Counted from the stretch's first letter, positions 27,975 to 36,897 are shown. The stretch is DNA of 64,000 nucleotides from an uncultured Desulfosarcina sp. (GCF_963668215.1 NZ_OY764190.1:2666001-2730000); one strand, 5' to 3'. Numbers and translations are program-made. The notes: generated by a model from the letters alone, not told the origin.

Positions 27975-28949
27975 TCATCGAATTCGTTTTGTCAGTTGCT
28001 CGAGGTTTGCGCGAATCTGAAAATGAAGCGCTTTGATACTTTGGTCGTCGGTCGACGGCGGCGCCGGCAGGGGCCAGTGCAGGTGCTCGACATCGGGGTA
28101 CGGCGTTTTATCGAAGCCATCGCCGATCACCACCACGAGATCCGGCGTAGAACCGAAAAAAGCCTCTTCCGGGGATTGCGGCCGGCGATATCCCAGATCC
28201 AATCCCGTTTCCTGAACGCATCGTACCATCGTTTCATCCAGGGCATCGGTCTTCTCCATCCCTGCATAATCGGTGCGAATGCGGTCGGCAAATCGGTGTT
28301 GGGCCATGGCGGCAGCCATGGGAGCGCGGCAGGTCCCGTGGGCCGAAAGGAAAAGAACTCTGTTGCGTGCGACCAGCGGGAGGACCGTTTTTTCGATGGC
28401 CGTTTCGACGTCCGCCGTCCAGTTTTCCCGCTTGCGGATGGCGCCCTTGGCTTCGATGCCCCGGTAAGTGATTGTGTGATCCATACGGGCGTCGATGGCA
28501 TCGAAGAAATATTTGGCCGTCAGGTGGATGCCGTCGAACAGCTGGCGGCCCCGCGAGGCGGCCACACTGAAAAGCAGCCCCTTGCGTTCCGATGCCAGTG
28601 GATCTTTAACTTTGAGGACATATTTTCGGGACCAGAGCGTCTGGCAGCGATCGATGAGAACTTTAAGCTGGGCCGAGATGCCATAGAAATAGACCGGACT
28701 GGCGGCGACCACCAGGTCCGCCCGCCGGATCAGGCCGTAAATTTCCATGGCCATGGGGTCGTCGGTAATGACGCAGGCGCCCTTTTTTTCACAGTAGCCG
28801 CAGCCCTTACACGGTACGATTCCGGCTTTTGCCGCCTGGATGGTTTTTACCGCCGCCCCTGCCTGGGCGGCCCTGTCCAGGAAAGCCGAGAGAAAGGTGT
28901 CGGTGTTGCCTCCCTTGCGGGGGCTGCCCTGAAGTCCCAGTACGAACAT
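27975..28949 (-). CDS. Iron-sulfur flavoprotein fused to an inactive-looking LMW-phosphatase/ArsC domain
   Basis: 324 residues from the ATG at 28949. Residues 1-175 are an NAD(P)H-dependent FMN reductase/iron-sulfur flavoprotein: GLQGSPRKGGNTDTF phosphate loop, the compact cysteine motif CKGCGYCEKKGAC (CX2CX2CX5C for a 4Fe-4S cluster) and ASPVYFYGISAQLK. Residues about 195-324 match low-molecular-weight tyrosine phosphatase/arsenate reductase: VLFLSAHGTCRAPMAAAMA. Where active members read C-x5-R, the nucleophile Cys is Ser here (SAHGTCR), so phosphatase/arsenate chemistry is probably lost and the domain may act in binding. It begins two bases after the cytochrome gene and is followed at 21 bases by the CX4C rubredoxin. 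Confidence 0.88.
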   Translation of the reverse strand: MFVLGLQGSPRKGGNTDTFLSAFLDRAAQAGAAVKTIQAAKAGIVPCKGCGYCEKKGACVITDDPMAMEIYGLIRRADLVVAASPVYFYGISAQLKVLIDRCQTLWSRKYVLKVKDPLASERKGLLFSVAASRGRQLFDGIHLTAKYFFDAIDARMDHTITYRGIEAKGAIRKRENWTADVETAIEKTVLPLVARNRVLFLSAHGTCRAPMAAAMAQHRFADRIRTDYAGMEKTDALDETMVRCVQETGLDLGYRRPQSPEEAFFGSTPDLVVVIGDGFDKTPYPDVEHLHWPLPAPPSTDDQSIKALHFQIRANLEQLTKRIR

Positions 28950-28951
28950 GG

Positions 28952-29302
28952 TTACCTTAAGTGGCAGGTATTGCAGGTTACGGGGCCATGGGGCTTGCCG
29001 GCCTGTTTGTCCGCCTTGTGGCATTTGATGCATTGCAGGTTCATCACCTGTTTGGACTTCAGCGCCCCGTTCTCTTTCATTTTTCGTATGGCATCGGCTT
29101 CCTGGGGAAAGACGCCGTGGCAGATGTTGCAGTCCTTGAGCCGCGTCTGATGCTGGGCGTGGGGAAAGGGGACCTCGCCCCGGCTGCCGCCGAAGATCGT
29201 AATGGTCGCAGCCCCCTGTTGGGCGGCGAGCGTTGCCGCCGGCAGGGCCAGGACAGCCATCAGGGCACAGGCAATGGGTGCAATGAGGATACTGCGTTTC
29301 AT
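28952..29302 (-). CDS. Small triheme c-type cytochrome (cytochrome c3/c7-like)
   Basis: 116 residues with a Sec signal peptide (MKRSILIAPIACALMAVLAL to TLAA). Three CXXCH haem sites: CNICH, CIKCH and CNTCH, with candidate distal His residues PFPHAQH and KPHGPVTC. Three sites and the spacing suggest a c7-type periplasmic electron carrier. Encoded between cydB and the iron-sulfur flavoprotein, so it may link periplasmic electron flow to the bd oxidase region; that partnership is inference. Confidence 0.93.
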   Translation of the reverse strand: MKRSILIAPIACALMAVLALPAATLAAQQGAATITIFGGSRGEVPFPHAQHQTRLKDCNICHGVFPQEADAIRKMKENGALKSKQVMNLQCIKCHKADKQAGKPHGPVTCNTCHLR

Positions 29303-29350
29303 GGAATGCTCCCTTTTATGACATCGGCACGTGGACGCGCCATCTTAGGA

Positions 29351-29383
29351 TGTCCGGCGGCCCTGGTAAAAGGCCGCCGGACA
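29351..29383 (-). terminator. 12-bp perfect hairpin after cydB
   Basis: Perfect arms TGTCCGGCGGCC (29351-29362) and its complement (29372-29383) with a 9-base loop, three bases after the cydB stop codon. There is no strong U-run on either side. It may terminate cydAB or protect its 3' end, setting lower expression of the cytochrome gene downstream. Confidence 0.6.
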
Positions 29384-29386
29384 ACG

Positions 29387-30415
29387 TCAATACATTTCCT
29401 CGTGGGCCAAATCGCCGTCGGTCACCTTGACGCTGAACAGTTTATACGCCCAGACCTGGTAGGCCAGCACGACCGGAATGAAGAGCAGCACCACGATGAG
29501 CATGATCTTCAGGGTCAGGGGGCTGGACGAAGCATTATACGCCGTCAGGCTGTATTCTGCATCCAGGCTGGAGGGAAACAGGTTGGGGAACAGCCCGATG
29601 ACGCCGAAAAAAGTGCAGGCAACGATGGTGGCGGCGGAAGCGGCCCAGGCCATGAAAAAGGCTTTTTTCATGAGGAAGTATCTGATGCCCACAAGGGCGG
29701 CAACGGCAATGAGCGGCACCAGGAACAGGGCCGGGGTGGCCAGGTAGTTGTTGTACAGCGGCGTGAAGATGTAGGTTGCCACCAGAAAGACGACGGCCAC
29801 GCCGGTGAGCACGGGCCACAATTTTCCGGCCAGGCTGCCGGCCCTTTCAGCCAGGTCGCCGTCGGCGCGGATGGCCAGCCAGAGAGCGCCGTGGACCAGA
29901 AAAAGACAGAGAAACAAAACGCCGCCCAGCAAACCGTAAGGATTGAGCAGGGTCAGCAAGGTTCCCTGGTAGACGCCTTCCCCATCGAAGGGGATTCCCT
30001 GGAAGATGTTGGCAAAGGCCACGCCGAACAGCAAGGCCGGCAGAAAGCTGCCCACGAAAATGCAGGTGTCCCATACTTTTTTCCAGGCGGGGCTGTCCAC
30101 TTTATTGCGAAATTCGAAGGAGACGCCGCGCAGGATCAACGCGAAGAGGATCAACATCAGCGCCGAGTAGAGGGATGAGAACATCACCGCGTAAACCAGC
30201 GGAAAAGCGGCAAAGGTGACGCCTCCGGCGGTGACCAGCCAGACCTCGTTTCCGTCCCACAGCGGTCCCATGGCGTGGATCATCATGTGCTTGTCGCGTT
30301 CCGATTTGCCCAGGAACGGATACAAGGTGCCGATTCCCAGGTCGAAACCGTCGGTCATGAAAAAGACGGCCCAGAGCAGGCCCCAGAGAAAAAACCATAC
30401 GGATTGTAATAGCAT
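29387..30415 (-). CDS. cydB: Cytochrome bd oxidase subunit II
   Basis: 342 residues, membrane protein with eight or nine expected helices. The N-terminus reads QSVWFFLWGLLWAVFFMTDGFDLGIGTL, the family's opening, and MIHAMGPLWDGNEVWL is the strongly conserved CydB motif. Follows cydA by 47 bases. With CydA it reduces oxygen to water using quinol in the cytoplasmic membrane, a high-affinity oxygen scavenger in sulfate reducers. No cydX-like short ORF was recognised. Confidence 0.96.
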   Translation of the reverse strand: MLLQSVWFFLWGLLWAVFFMTDGFDLGIGTLYPFLGKSERDKHMMIHAMGPLWDGNEVWLVTAGGVTFAAFPLVYAVMFSSLYSALMLILFALILRGVSFEFRNKVDSPAWKKVWDTCIFVGSFLPALLFGVAFANIFQGIPFDGEGVYQGTLLTLLNPYGLLGGVLFLCLFLVHGALWLAIRADGDLAERAGSLAGKLWPVLTGVAVVFLVATYIFTPLYNNYLATPALFLVPLIAVAALVGIRYFLMKKAFFMAWAASAATIVACTFFGVIGLFPNLFPSSLDAEYSLTAYNASSSPLTLKIMLIVVLLFIPVVLAYQVWAYKLFSVKVTDGDLAHEEMY

Positions 30416-30462
30416 TTATAACTCCCGTGTTATGTCAATGGTTGTCATCGAATAAAACGATA

Positions 30463-31779
30463 TCAGGCATCATCGGCTGCCGGTTGAGGGCCTTTCCTGG
30501 CAAAATTGGCAATCAGGTAGAATCCCGCAATGCCGAGCAGGCCGTAAACCAGAATGAATCCTGCCAAGGTGGTCATGACTTGAGAACTTGCAACCGGTGA
30601 CGCTGCATCGGCGGTTTTGAGCAGACCATAGACGATCCACGGCTGGCGGCCGACTTCGGCCAGAATCCATCCCATTTCATTGGCGATGTAGGGCAAAGGG
30701 ATGGCAAACAGCATGATCCAAAGATACCAGCGGGCTTCAACCAGTCGTTTTCTGAGAACGAAACCAATGATGGTGAGCAACGGGAAAAGGGTTCCCAAAG
30801 CAACCATGGTTCTAAAGGAGACGAAGGTCAACAGCACCGGCGGACGTTCGTCCCTGGGGATGTCTTTCAGGCCGGTTACCGTTGCATTGAAATCGTGATG
30901 CCCGAGAAAACTCAATACACCGGGAATGCTGCCGATCTCTATGGTGTTGCGTTCATTGGCTTCGTCGGGGATGGCAAACAGGACAATGGGAGCCTGGGCC
31001 TGGGTTTCCCAATGGGATTCCATGGCGGCCAGTTTGGACGGCTGGGTTTCGGTCACATGCACGGCATGCAGGTCGCCGGTGATGACGACCACGATGGATG
31101 CGATCAACCCCACCACGAGGCCGATGTTGAAAGAGCGGGTGAAAAATTCGATGTGCTGCTTTTTCAAAAGGTGCCAGGCACTGATGCCCATGATGAAAAA
31201 AGCGCTGAGAATAAAGGCCGAGGGAATGGTATGGACGATCTCGAGCAAACCGAATTTATTGGTTACCACGGCCAGAAAGTCGGTCAACTCCGCACGGCCG
31301 TCGCGGATGGTGTAGCCCACGGGATGCTGCATCCACCCGTTGGCCAGAAGAATCCAGACCGCCGAGACGTTGCCGGCTGCGGCCACCAGCCACATCACCG
31401 TGGCGTGAGCCTTCTTGGACAGCTTTTTCCAGCCGAAGATCCAGATGCCGATAAAGGTCGATTCCAGGAAAAATGCCAGGGAGGCCTCGATGGCCAGCAG
31501 CGACCCGAAAATGTCACCCACATAGGCCGAATAACGGGACCAGTTGGTGCCGAACTGAAATTCCAGGGTGATGCCGGTGACCACGCCCAGGGCAAAGTTG
31601 ATCAGAAATAACTTGCCCCAGAACTTCGTCATGCGCAAATAGGTTTCGTCATTGGTCTGCACATAACGGGTCTCCATGTATGCCACCATCACCGACAGTC
31701 CCAGGGTGAGGGGGACGAACAGGAAGTGAAACATGGTGGCGGCGGCAAATTGGAGCCTGGATAACATGACAACGTCCAT
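30463..31779 (-). CDS. cydA: Cytochrome bd oxidase subunit I
   Basis: 438 residues, of the short-Q-loop kind typical of bacteria other than enterobacteria. Haem ligand His18 (FAAATMFHFLFVPLTLG), quinol-loop and haem motifs KFGLLEIVHTIPSAF, and GRQPWIVYGLLKT are all present. AAGGAGG precedes the ATG by seven bases. Catalytic subunit of the bd quinol oxidase with cydB; in this array it complements the cytosolic flavodiiron protein for removing oxygen at the membrane. Confidence 0.97.
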   Translation of the reverse strand: MDVVMLSRLQFAAATMFHFLFVPLTLGLSVMVAYMETRYVQTNDETYLRMTKFWGKLFLINFALGVVTGITLEFQFGTNWSRYSAYVGDIFGSLLAIEASLAFFLESTFIGIWIFGWKKLSKKAHATVMWLVAAAGNVSAVWILLANGWMQHPVGYTIRDGRAELTDFLAVVTNKFGLLEIVHTIPSAFILSAFFIMGISAWHLLKKQHIEFFTRSFNIGLVVGLIASIVVVITGDLHAVHVTETQPSKLAAMESHWETQAQAPIVLFAIPDEANERNTIEIGSIPGVLSFLGHHDFNATVTGLKDIPRDERPPVLLTFVSFRTMVALGTLFPLLTIIGFVLRKRLVEARWYLWIMLFAIPLPYIANEMGWILAEVGRQPWIVYGLLKTADAASPVASSQVMTTLAGFILVYGLLGIAGFYLIANFARKGPQPAADDA

Positions 31780-31899
31780 ACAAAATCCTCCTTGAGCAGG
31801 TGCGGGCAGCCCGCCCTGTGGCCAAGCGAGCTGTCCTCCGGATGTGTTGATGCGCTAAAGCCCGCCGATCAGGGAATTACGGCCTTATCCGCTGCCGGT

Positions 31900-32085
31900 T
31901 CAGGCGCCGGCTTCGTAGGTGCAGGTGTTGAAATCGATCTCCTTGCCACATTTTGCACAGCGGTGGGCCTTGTCGAATTCGTCGGAGAAAATCTCTTTGC
32001 TTTCACCGCATTCGGGGCATTTGCAGATAAAGGATTTCAGGTTTTTGAAATTCTCATAACCAGGGCAGTGTTGGGGAGTTGACAT
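31900..32085 (-). CDS. Small zinc-ribbon/rubredoxin-like protein
   Basis: 61 residues with two CX2C pairs (CKCPECG and CAKCGKE), a further Cys in HCPGYENF and one in FNTCTYEAGA. The arrangement suggests a mononuclear metal site (zinc or iron) like other rubredoxin relatives in this array. It lies between the flavodoxin and cydA genes in the same direction. Not a family I can name; role in oxygen defence inferred only from context. Confidence 0.75.
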   Translation of the reverse strand: MSTPQHCPGYENFKNLKSFICKCPECGESKEIFSDEFDKAHRCAKCGKEIDFNTCTYEAGA

Positions 32086-32157
32086 GATAGCCTCCTTCTG
32101 TATTCAATTTATTGGTATTGGAAAAGTTGGGATTCTGAACTTTGAAACAAGCGCCGA

Positions 32158-32592
32158 TCAAGCGAATTTTCCAGCGATTTCCCGGCCGTAGTCCTGAGCC
32201 ATTTTCATACCGCCGCCCAGACCGGCCGCTTTGAGTCGCAGCGGAGCACTGACCATGTTCATCTGGTAGATGTTTTTCATGGTGTCGAAGATCCGGTCCG
32301 GGGCTTCGCCACTCCAGCCGAATGCGCCGAATGCACCGCCGATTTTGCCGTCCAACTCGGATTTCTCGGCCATGAAAAGCAGCGTTTTCATGCCTTGAAC
32401 CATCTCGCCGTGATATGTCGGAGAGCCCAATACCACGGCATCGAACCCTTTCAGATCGTCCTCCTTTTTCACGTCGGTAACCTTCTTGATTTCCGCTTCA
32501 TGACCGGAGAACCGAATCCCTTCGGCGATGAGATTGGCGATTTTTTCGGTTTCACCGGTGCGGGTTGCATACACGATGAGTGCTTTGGCCAT
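32158..32592 (-). CDS. Flavodoxin
   Basis: 144 residues. The FMN phosphate loop is ATRTGETEKIA near residue 9, the first flavin loop LGSPTYHGEMVQGM, and the second GAFGWSGEAPD. An electron carrier of one or two electrons in the cytoplasm; also close to the flavodoxin half of FprA. It follows the rubredoxin-like small gene by 17 bases. Confidence 0.93.
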   Translation of the reverse strand: MAKALIVYATRTGETEKIANLIAEGIRFSGHEAEIKKVTDVKKEDDLKGFDAVVLGSPTYHGEMVQGMKTLLFMAEKSELDGKIGGAFGAFGWSGEAPDRIFDTMKNIYQMNMVSAPLRLKAAGLGGGMKMAQDYGREIAGKFA

Positions 32593-32609
32593 TTTCTTTT
32601 CCTTTTCTC

Positions 32610-32765
32610 CTATTTTATGCGGGGGTCTTTGCCTTCATATTGACAATCGGGGGTGTAACAGGTGTTGTCCAGAAATTCGCATTTTTCCTTGCAGGACGGG
32701 CATTTTTCCGGTGGCTGATCGGCCACCAGTTCATAGCCGCAATTGCCGCATTTCCAGTTCGCCAT
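32610..32765 (-). CDS. Rubredoxin-like zinc-ribbon protein, 51 residues
   Basis: A short gene with a very strong GGAGGTGA site before the ATG. Product starts MANWKCGNCGYELVADQ, then KCPSCKEKCEFLDNTC and YTPDC. The first two CX2C pairs resemble the rubredoxin-like domain at the end of rubrerythrin (compare [12 protein letters not shown] and CPACAH in the neighbouring gene), and there are three further cysteines. Probably binds iron as a detached rubrerythrin-type electron donor. It lies between the desulfoferrodoxin and flavodoxin genes. Confidence 0.88.
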   Translation of the reverse strand: MANWKCGNCGYELVADQPPEKCPSCKEKCEFLDNTCYTPDCQYEGKDPRIK

Positions 32766-32881
32766 GGGTCACCTCCTTGGTGGTTGTTGGTCATGTGGCC
32801 GGTGGCCGCCAGCGAGGGGGGCGTTGGCGGGCACGGGTCACATGCAGTCCGGGCCGGCCGCCAAGACTGATGGTGATGGAA

Positions 32882-32906
32882 GGCGGTCGGCAGGAGGCCA
32901 ACCGCC
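32882..32906 (-). terminator. Stem-loop downstream of desulfoferrodoxin
   Basis: A 10-bp stem (GGCGGTCGGC at 32882-32891 with GCCAACCGCC at 32897-32906, one G-U pair) and a 5-base loop, 26 bases after the dfx stop. There is no U-tract on the minus strand, so partial termination or 3'-end protection are both possible. Confidence 0.45.
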
Positions 32907-32932
32907 TATCCTGACGTGCATAAAGCGTTCTT

Positions 32933-33307
32933 TTAGGCTTTCCACAAACCATGCAGGTTGCAGTACTCCCGGGCGGAAACCGATGCCGCATCAATCATGA
33001 AAACCGCCTCGGGGGTCTGCCCCGGTTCAAGAAACTGAAGATAGGATTTGCCATCGGCAATGAGTTCGATCCATTGAATGAAATGCTTTTCTTCCATGGG
33101 ATGGGGAACGCTGCCGACCTTGACCTTGTATCCGCCATCGATTTTTTCGATAACCGGTACGTGTTTCTCCTTGGCTGCGTCGACCGTGTTTTCGGTCAAC
33201 TTTTTCATGGGCTGCCCGCAGCAGACCAGTTCACCGGCGCCGCCAGCCAGGACCTCAACGATATTTCCGCAAACATCGCATTTATAGATTTCAAATCTTT
33301 CCGCCAT
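32933..33307 (-). CDS. dfx: Desulfoferrodoxin (superoxide reductase, two iron centres)
   Basis: 124 residues from the ATG at 33307 (AAGGAG upstream). Centre I, a desulforedoxin-like FeCys4 site, is Cys10, Cys13 (YKCDVCG) and the Cys29-Cys30 pair (LVCCGQP). Centre II, the active Fe(His4Cys) site, has His in KHVPVIEK, in [15 protein letters not shown] and Cys/His in CNLHGLW. Reduces superoxide to hydrogen peroxide without making oxygen. Rubrerythrin, encoded upstream, would then remove the peroxide. Confidence 0.96.
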   Translation of the reverse strand: MAERFEIYKCDVCGNIVEVLAGGAGELVCCGQPMKKLTENTVDAAKEKHVPVIEKIDGGYKVKVGSVPHPMEEKHFIQWIELIADGKSYLQFLEPGQTPEAVFMIDAASVSAREYCNLHGLWKA

Positions 33308-33392
33308 TTTTTTCTCCTTTTTGGTCTTCTTGCAATAAAGAAAGAACGTCTTTACTTCTTCCAATTTAAGCCCGCAGCCGATCCACCCTTGG

Positions 33393-33968
33393 CTACCAGT
33401 TTTCTCCCAGAAGTTCGAAATGGGCCTGGGGGTGGGCGCAGGCCGGGCACACCTCGGGAGCCTCGGTGCCTACGTGCAGGTACCCGCAGTTGCGGCAGCG
33501 CCAGGTCACGCTTTCGTCGCGCTTGAACACCCGACCGGCCTCAATGTTGGCCTTCAGGTCCAGGTAGCGCTTCTCGTGCTGCTTCTCGGCTACGGCGATG
33601 GCCTCGAAGATGTACGCGATGTGATCGAATCCTTCTTCCCGGGCCACTTTGGCGAAGCCCGGATACATGGTGGTCCATTCGTAGTTCTCGCCGCCGGCCG
33701 CCTCGGCCAGATTCTCCGTGGTGGTGCCGATCACCCCGGCCGGAAAGGCGCCGGTGATTTCCACTTCGCCCCCCTCCAGCAGCTTGAACAGGCGTTTGGC
33801 ATGCTCTTTCTCCTGGTTGGCGGTCTCTTCGAAAATGTCCGAGATCTGAACGAAGCCTTCTTTCCTGGCCTGTTTGGAAAAGTAGGTGTAGCGGTTCCGC
33901 GCCTGGGATTCTCCGCTGAATGCCGTCAAAATGTTCTTTTCCGTCTGGGTTCCTTTGATACTTGCCAC
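33393..33968 (-). CDS. rbr: Rubrerythrin
   Basis: 191 residues from a GTG at 33968, chosen because AAAGGAGG lies seven bases upstream and because it gives the usual N-terminus [28 protein letters not shown]. The ferritin-like diiron domain has repeated ExxH signatures ([21 protein letters not shown]). The C-terminal rubredoxin-type domain is [12 protein letters not shown] and [15 protein letters not shown]- or rubredoxin-linked peroxidase of anaerobes. Followed by dfx 85 bases on. Confidence 0.96.
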   Translation of the reverse strand: MASIKGTQTEKNILTAFSGESQARNRYTYFSKQARKEGFVQISDIFEETANQEKEHAKRLFKLLEGGEVEITGAFPAGVIGTTTENLAEAAGGENYEWTTMYPGFAKVAREEGFDHIAYIFEAIAVAEKQHEKRYLDLKANIEAGRVFKRDESVTWRCRNCGYLHVGTEAPEVCPACAHPQAHFELLGENW

Positions 33969-34034
33969 TTGATTTCCTCCTTTGAACAGTTTGAATTGGT
34001 TTTGCGTTTTACCATACAATGACGCTGATTTTTC

Positions 34035-34244
34035 TCAGCAGCGGTTTTGCCACCAACCTTTGGCGATATGCTTGAGCCTTTCCGCTTCGGCAATCTGCTT
34101 GATTTTGTAGCCGGAGTCGCGAAGCATGCCGTACAAGATGCCGCAACCGGTATCTTCGCGCTCATCGTCGCCTTTATCTGCGAGTTGAATCATGCGTTGG
34201 GCCAGCGCAAGGGCCTGCTCGAGATTGTGGTCACACGGTTTCAC
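34035..34244 (-). CDS. Conserved-looking small protein upstream of rubrerythrin
   Basis: 69 residues, soluble, helical, starting MKPCDHNLEQALALAQRM and ending KHIAKGWWQNRC. Cysteines at positions 4, 34 and 69. I do not recognise the family. It starts the rubrerythrin-dfx group, 66 bases before the rubrerythrin start codon, so it is likely to be part of the same transcript and redox response. Confidence 0.6.
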   Translation of the reverse strand: MKPCDHNLEQALALAQRMIQLADKGDDEREDTGCGILYGMLRDSGYKIKQIAEAERLKHIAKGWWQNRC

Positions 34245-34577
34245 GAATTGGCTTTCCCCGAAGAGATCAGATACCGGCCGTTGGGCTACGAACCGGTTGT
34301 ACTGTGAATGAGTAAATCAAGATGTGTGCCAAAACCCCGTGACCGGCGCTAAAGGATCGCAACTATCTGTAAATAATGTTAATTTGATTTTGCCTGTCCA
34401 TGACGTGCACGCTCTTTTCCTGGTCGAGCGGTTTTTGCTGGCGGACCCCAAGAGCTGCATTTTCGCCCGTTCCGCTGAAAAACCCGGGAACTGTGTGTCA
34501 GAAAGGGTCTCACATTTTTTGTGATACAAAGGTGTCTCGCAAGACATCAACGGTAAAACAGTGTTCCCAGAGATGAC
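34245..34577. other. Intergenic region, promoter of the rubrerythrin group
   Basis: 333 bases without a credible gene (a 77-codon minus-strand ORF lacks a ribosome site and coding character). It includes a relatively AT-rich part at 34360-34390 and a small palindrome TCACATTTTTTGTGA at 34511-34525. The minus-strand promoter for the genes from 34244 leftward must lie here, but I cannot assign boxes. Confidence 0.4.
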
Positions 34578-35201
34578 CTATTCACTGCCGGCGGAATGGA
34601 TCGCTTTCAATGCGTTTACGATGGCTCCCAGATCAGGGCGTCGGTTGATGTCGGAAACCAGGATGAACCGGATGATCCCTGTTTTGTCAACGATGAACAG
34701 GGCCCGCTCCGCGGTTCCGTCTGAACGAAGCACGCCGTAGTGCCGGGCCGTTTCTCCATGGGGCCAGAAATCGGACAGCACGGGGAACCATAGATCTCCC
34801 ATCTGGCGGGTCCAGGCAAAAAGGGTCGGCAGGTTGTCCACCGTAATTCCCAGTATGATGGCATCGTATTGTTCGAACAGGTCTCTGGCAATGTTGTAAC
34901 CGGGCCATTGGTCGGAGCAGACCGGCGTCCAGGCCGCCGGAACGAAAGAGAGAATCACGTTGCGACGTCCCAGGTATTGCCTAAGGGTGATGGGTTCTCC
35001 CTTAAGGGACGGCAGGGTAAAAGGGGGCGCCGGGTCACCGACCTTGACGGTCAGTTCGCTGTCCACCGGTTTCAGTGGCCCGGGGTCGTACAGCATACCC
35101 TCCATGGCTGTACTCCTGCCCAGACAGGAGCCATACATGGCTAAGACCGCTATCAGGGCCACGGCGATGGGCAAGACAAGACCACGTCTGTTTCCATTCA
35201 T
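34578..35201 (-). CDS. Exported AhpC/TSA-type peroxiredoxin
   Basis: 207 residues with an N-terminal signal sequence or anchor (GLVLPIAVALIAVLAMYGSC; a Cys at about residue 26 might be lipidated). The peroxidatic motif is FVPAAWTPVCSDQ, the PxxxTxxC pattern, with the family Arg replaced or displaced; SDFWPHGETARHYGVL is the typical AhpE/Prx segment. Probably a periplasmic peroxidase. Its ATG overlaps the stop of the preceding thioredoxin-like gene by four bases, so the TlpA-like partner may reduce it. Confidence 0.88.
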   Translation of the reverse strand: MNGNRRGLVLPIAVALIAVLAMYGSCLGRSTAMEGMLYDPGPLKPVDSELTVKVGDPAPPFTLPSLKGEPITLRQYLGRRNVILSFVPAAWTPVCSDQWPGYNIARDLFEQYDAIILGITVDNLPTLFAWTRQMGDLWFPVLSDFWPHGETARHYGVLRSDGTAERALFIVDKTGIIRFILVSDINRRPDLGAIVNALKAIHSAGSE

Positions 35202-35773
35202 GGTTCACCGTCCCTAGCCAGGTCGTTCAGACGGGCCATGAAGGTTTCCAATTCTCCCATGCTGCCGGATTTTGTCCACAGGATTCGGCCCTTGCCGTCA
35301 GGACCCAGTGCGATAATAATGAAAAACGGGGTGCGTACTTCGCCGATAGCTTTGTGGACGCTAAAATCTTCATCGGGAAACAGGGGGAACGGGATCGAAT
35401 AGTGTTTGCGAAAATGGTTGATTTCAAATGTAGAGTTGCCGACGCCGATGCCGATCATCCTGACCCGGTCCCGCAGGGTGCCGGAGTCCTGAATGGCCTG
35501 ATAAAGGCGATTAACCGCCGGTGCTTCGCGCTGGCAATGGGGGCAGTACATGCTGAAAATTTCGATGACCAGTATTTTCCCGGTGATGGCGGTTACCGGA
35601 AAGGACTCACCCGGGGGCAGACCAAGGTAGGTGCGCGTGTCCGTCGACTCGGGCGTGGGCAGGCGCAAATTTTCCAGTTGGTCGCCAACGGCTGGTGCTT
35701 TTCCAGCCGAGGCGACGGCGGGTATTGTCAGAAAGCACAAAACGACCAGCCACCATGGAGAACGGATTTTCAT
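35198..35773 (-). CDS. Exported TlpA/thioredoxin-like protein
   Basis: 191 residues from the ATG 35773 with GGAGG six bases upstream. A Sec signal peptide (IRSPWWLVVLCFLTIPAVASA) is followed by a TlpA-type thioredoxin fold with the redox motif FSMYCPHCQREAPAVNRLY (CPHC, as in DsbA-like proteins) and PDEDFSVHKAIGEVRTPFFII (cis-Pro loop). Stop overlaps the peroxiredoxin start (ATGA), indicating a periplasmic peroxidase/reductase pair. Confidence 0.87.
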   Translation of the reverse strand: MKIRSPWWLVVLCFLTIPAVASAGKAPAVGDQLENLRLPTPESTDTRTYLGLPPGESFPVTAITGKILVIEIFSMYCPHCQREAPAVNRLYQAIQDSGTLRDRVRMIGIGVGNSTFEINHFRKHYSIPFPLFPDEDFSVHKAIGEVRTPFFIIIALGPDGKGRILWTKSGSMGELETFMARLNDLARDGEP

Positions 35774-35858
35774 GGACCACCTCCATCCCGGCGACTGCTT
35801 GCCACTGCCATGGATTCGAAAGACGAATCTGTCAGAAATGCGGCTTATTACGAGTTCA

Positions 35859-36335
35859 TCACGACTTGGTGGCGACCAGACGCCGACTGAGAAGATTGAT
35901 GTGCGACATTTCTTCCTTGATGATGTTGTCCAAGTGGGACTGGCCCAGTTCACCGGGCACCAGGTCCTTCATTCCCAGATAGAAAACGATCGAGTCCTTT
36001 TCAGCCAGGATGGCTGCCTTGAGAATTGCCTGCATGGACGTCGTGTCAATCTCTTTTTCAAAGAAAACACGGGTATCCGCCAGTGCTTTGAGGTATTGTG
36101 CGGCTTCGCCTTCGGGGTCGAAAACCGTCGCGGTTTTTTCCGTTTCAGAAAGTTTTTTTCTCATGGCCGCGAAGGTTTTCTCGTGATCGTCTTCCATGGC
36201 CGCCAGATCCAGAAGAAACCGTTTGGCGTCCGGGTCGGCAACATCGTTGGCCGCCTGCCGGTAAAAAAGGGCACCGTTTTTTTCGATCTGTTCGGCCATT
36301 TCAAATACATCGTCCGCATTGAAAGCGTAGCTCAT
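35859..36335 (-). CDS. Ferritin-like (rubrerythrin-type) protein without rubredoxin domain
   Basis: 158 residues from the ATG 36335. Four-helix ferritin-like domain with diiron ligands at [25 protein letters not shown], and the second half [14 protein letters not shown] and [15 protein letters not shown]. This is the erythrin/rubrerythrin-like build lacking the C-terminal FeCys4 domain, so it would need an external donor such as the rubredoxins nearby. Likely peroxidase or iron-storage related. Confidence 0.88.
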   Translation of the reverse strand: MSYAFNADDVFEMAEQIEKNGALFYRQAANDVADPDAKRFLLDLAAMEDDHEKTFAAMRKKLSETEKTATVFDPEGEAAQYLKALADTRVFFEKEIDTTSMQAILKAAILAEKDSIVFYLGMKDLVPGELGQSHLDNIIKEEMSHINLLSRRLVATKS

Positions 36336-36456
36336 GATTGGATTTGCCTTTCTTTTTCTGCTGGCGGGGTTGATCAAAAAGAGGTTGCTATCTATTGATA
36401 CATGCCCACTTCGCCGCCCTGCTGTCAACCCAAAAAGTCAAGGCGCTTTTGGCGGC

Positions 36457-36672
36457 TCAACCGTTTTTCTCGTTCAGGCGGCACTCATCGTCCCACTCGG
36501 GGCAGGAACTCTTGCGATCGGCTTGAAATTTGAGCATGCATTCGCCGCATTCCAATTCGATATTGGGCGTATCTCCATATCTTTCCAAGAGTTCCTCTTT
36601 GGACAGGACCTGGGCGAAGCTGCACCCGCATTGGGGGCAGGCGGACTGGATTCGGTAGCGTTTTTTCGTCAT
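36457..36672 (-). CDS. Small cysteine-rich zinc-ribbon protein
   Basis: 71 residues with CPQCG and CGECM pairs and a CPEWDDECR ending; probable zinc ribbon between residues 12 and 46. A GGAGG site precedes the ATG. First gene of the minus-strand redox array and divergent from tpx, with a shared 225-base promoter region. No known family recognised. Confidence 0.75.
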   Translation of the reverse strand: MTKKRYRIQSACPQCGCSFAQVLSKEELLERYGDTPNIELECGECMLKFQADRKSSCPEWDDECRLNEKNG

Positions 36673-36897
36673 GGGGGGGCCTCCTTTTATAATTTGCTGA
36701 TTGTCTATCTTGTAATCATTTTAATCAAGAAAGCAATATCGATATCACAGAATCGTAGCCGTCCGGTCCAAGATGGCATGGTTATTGATATGCAATATTT
36801 GATGTTTAGCGTGACGGTACTACTATTGACTGCGGGTCGTGGTTCCGTCGACACGCCTTTACACGAAAATTCTGCTACCCCTATCAAGGAGGATCCC

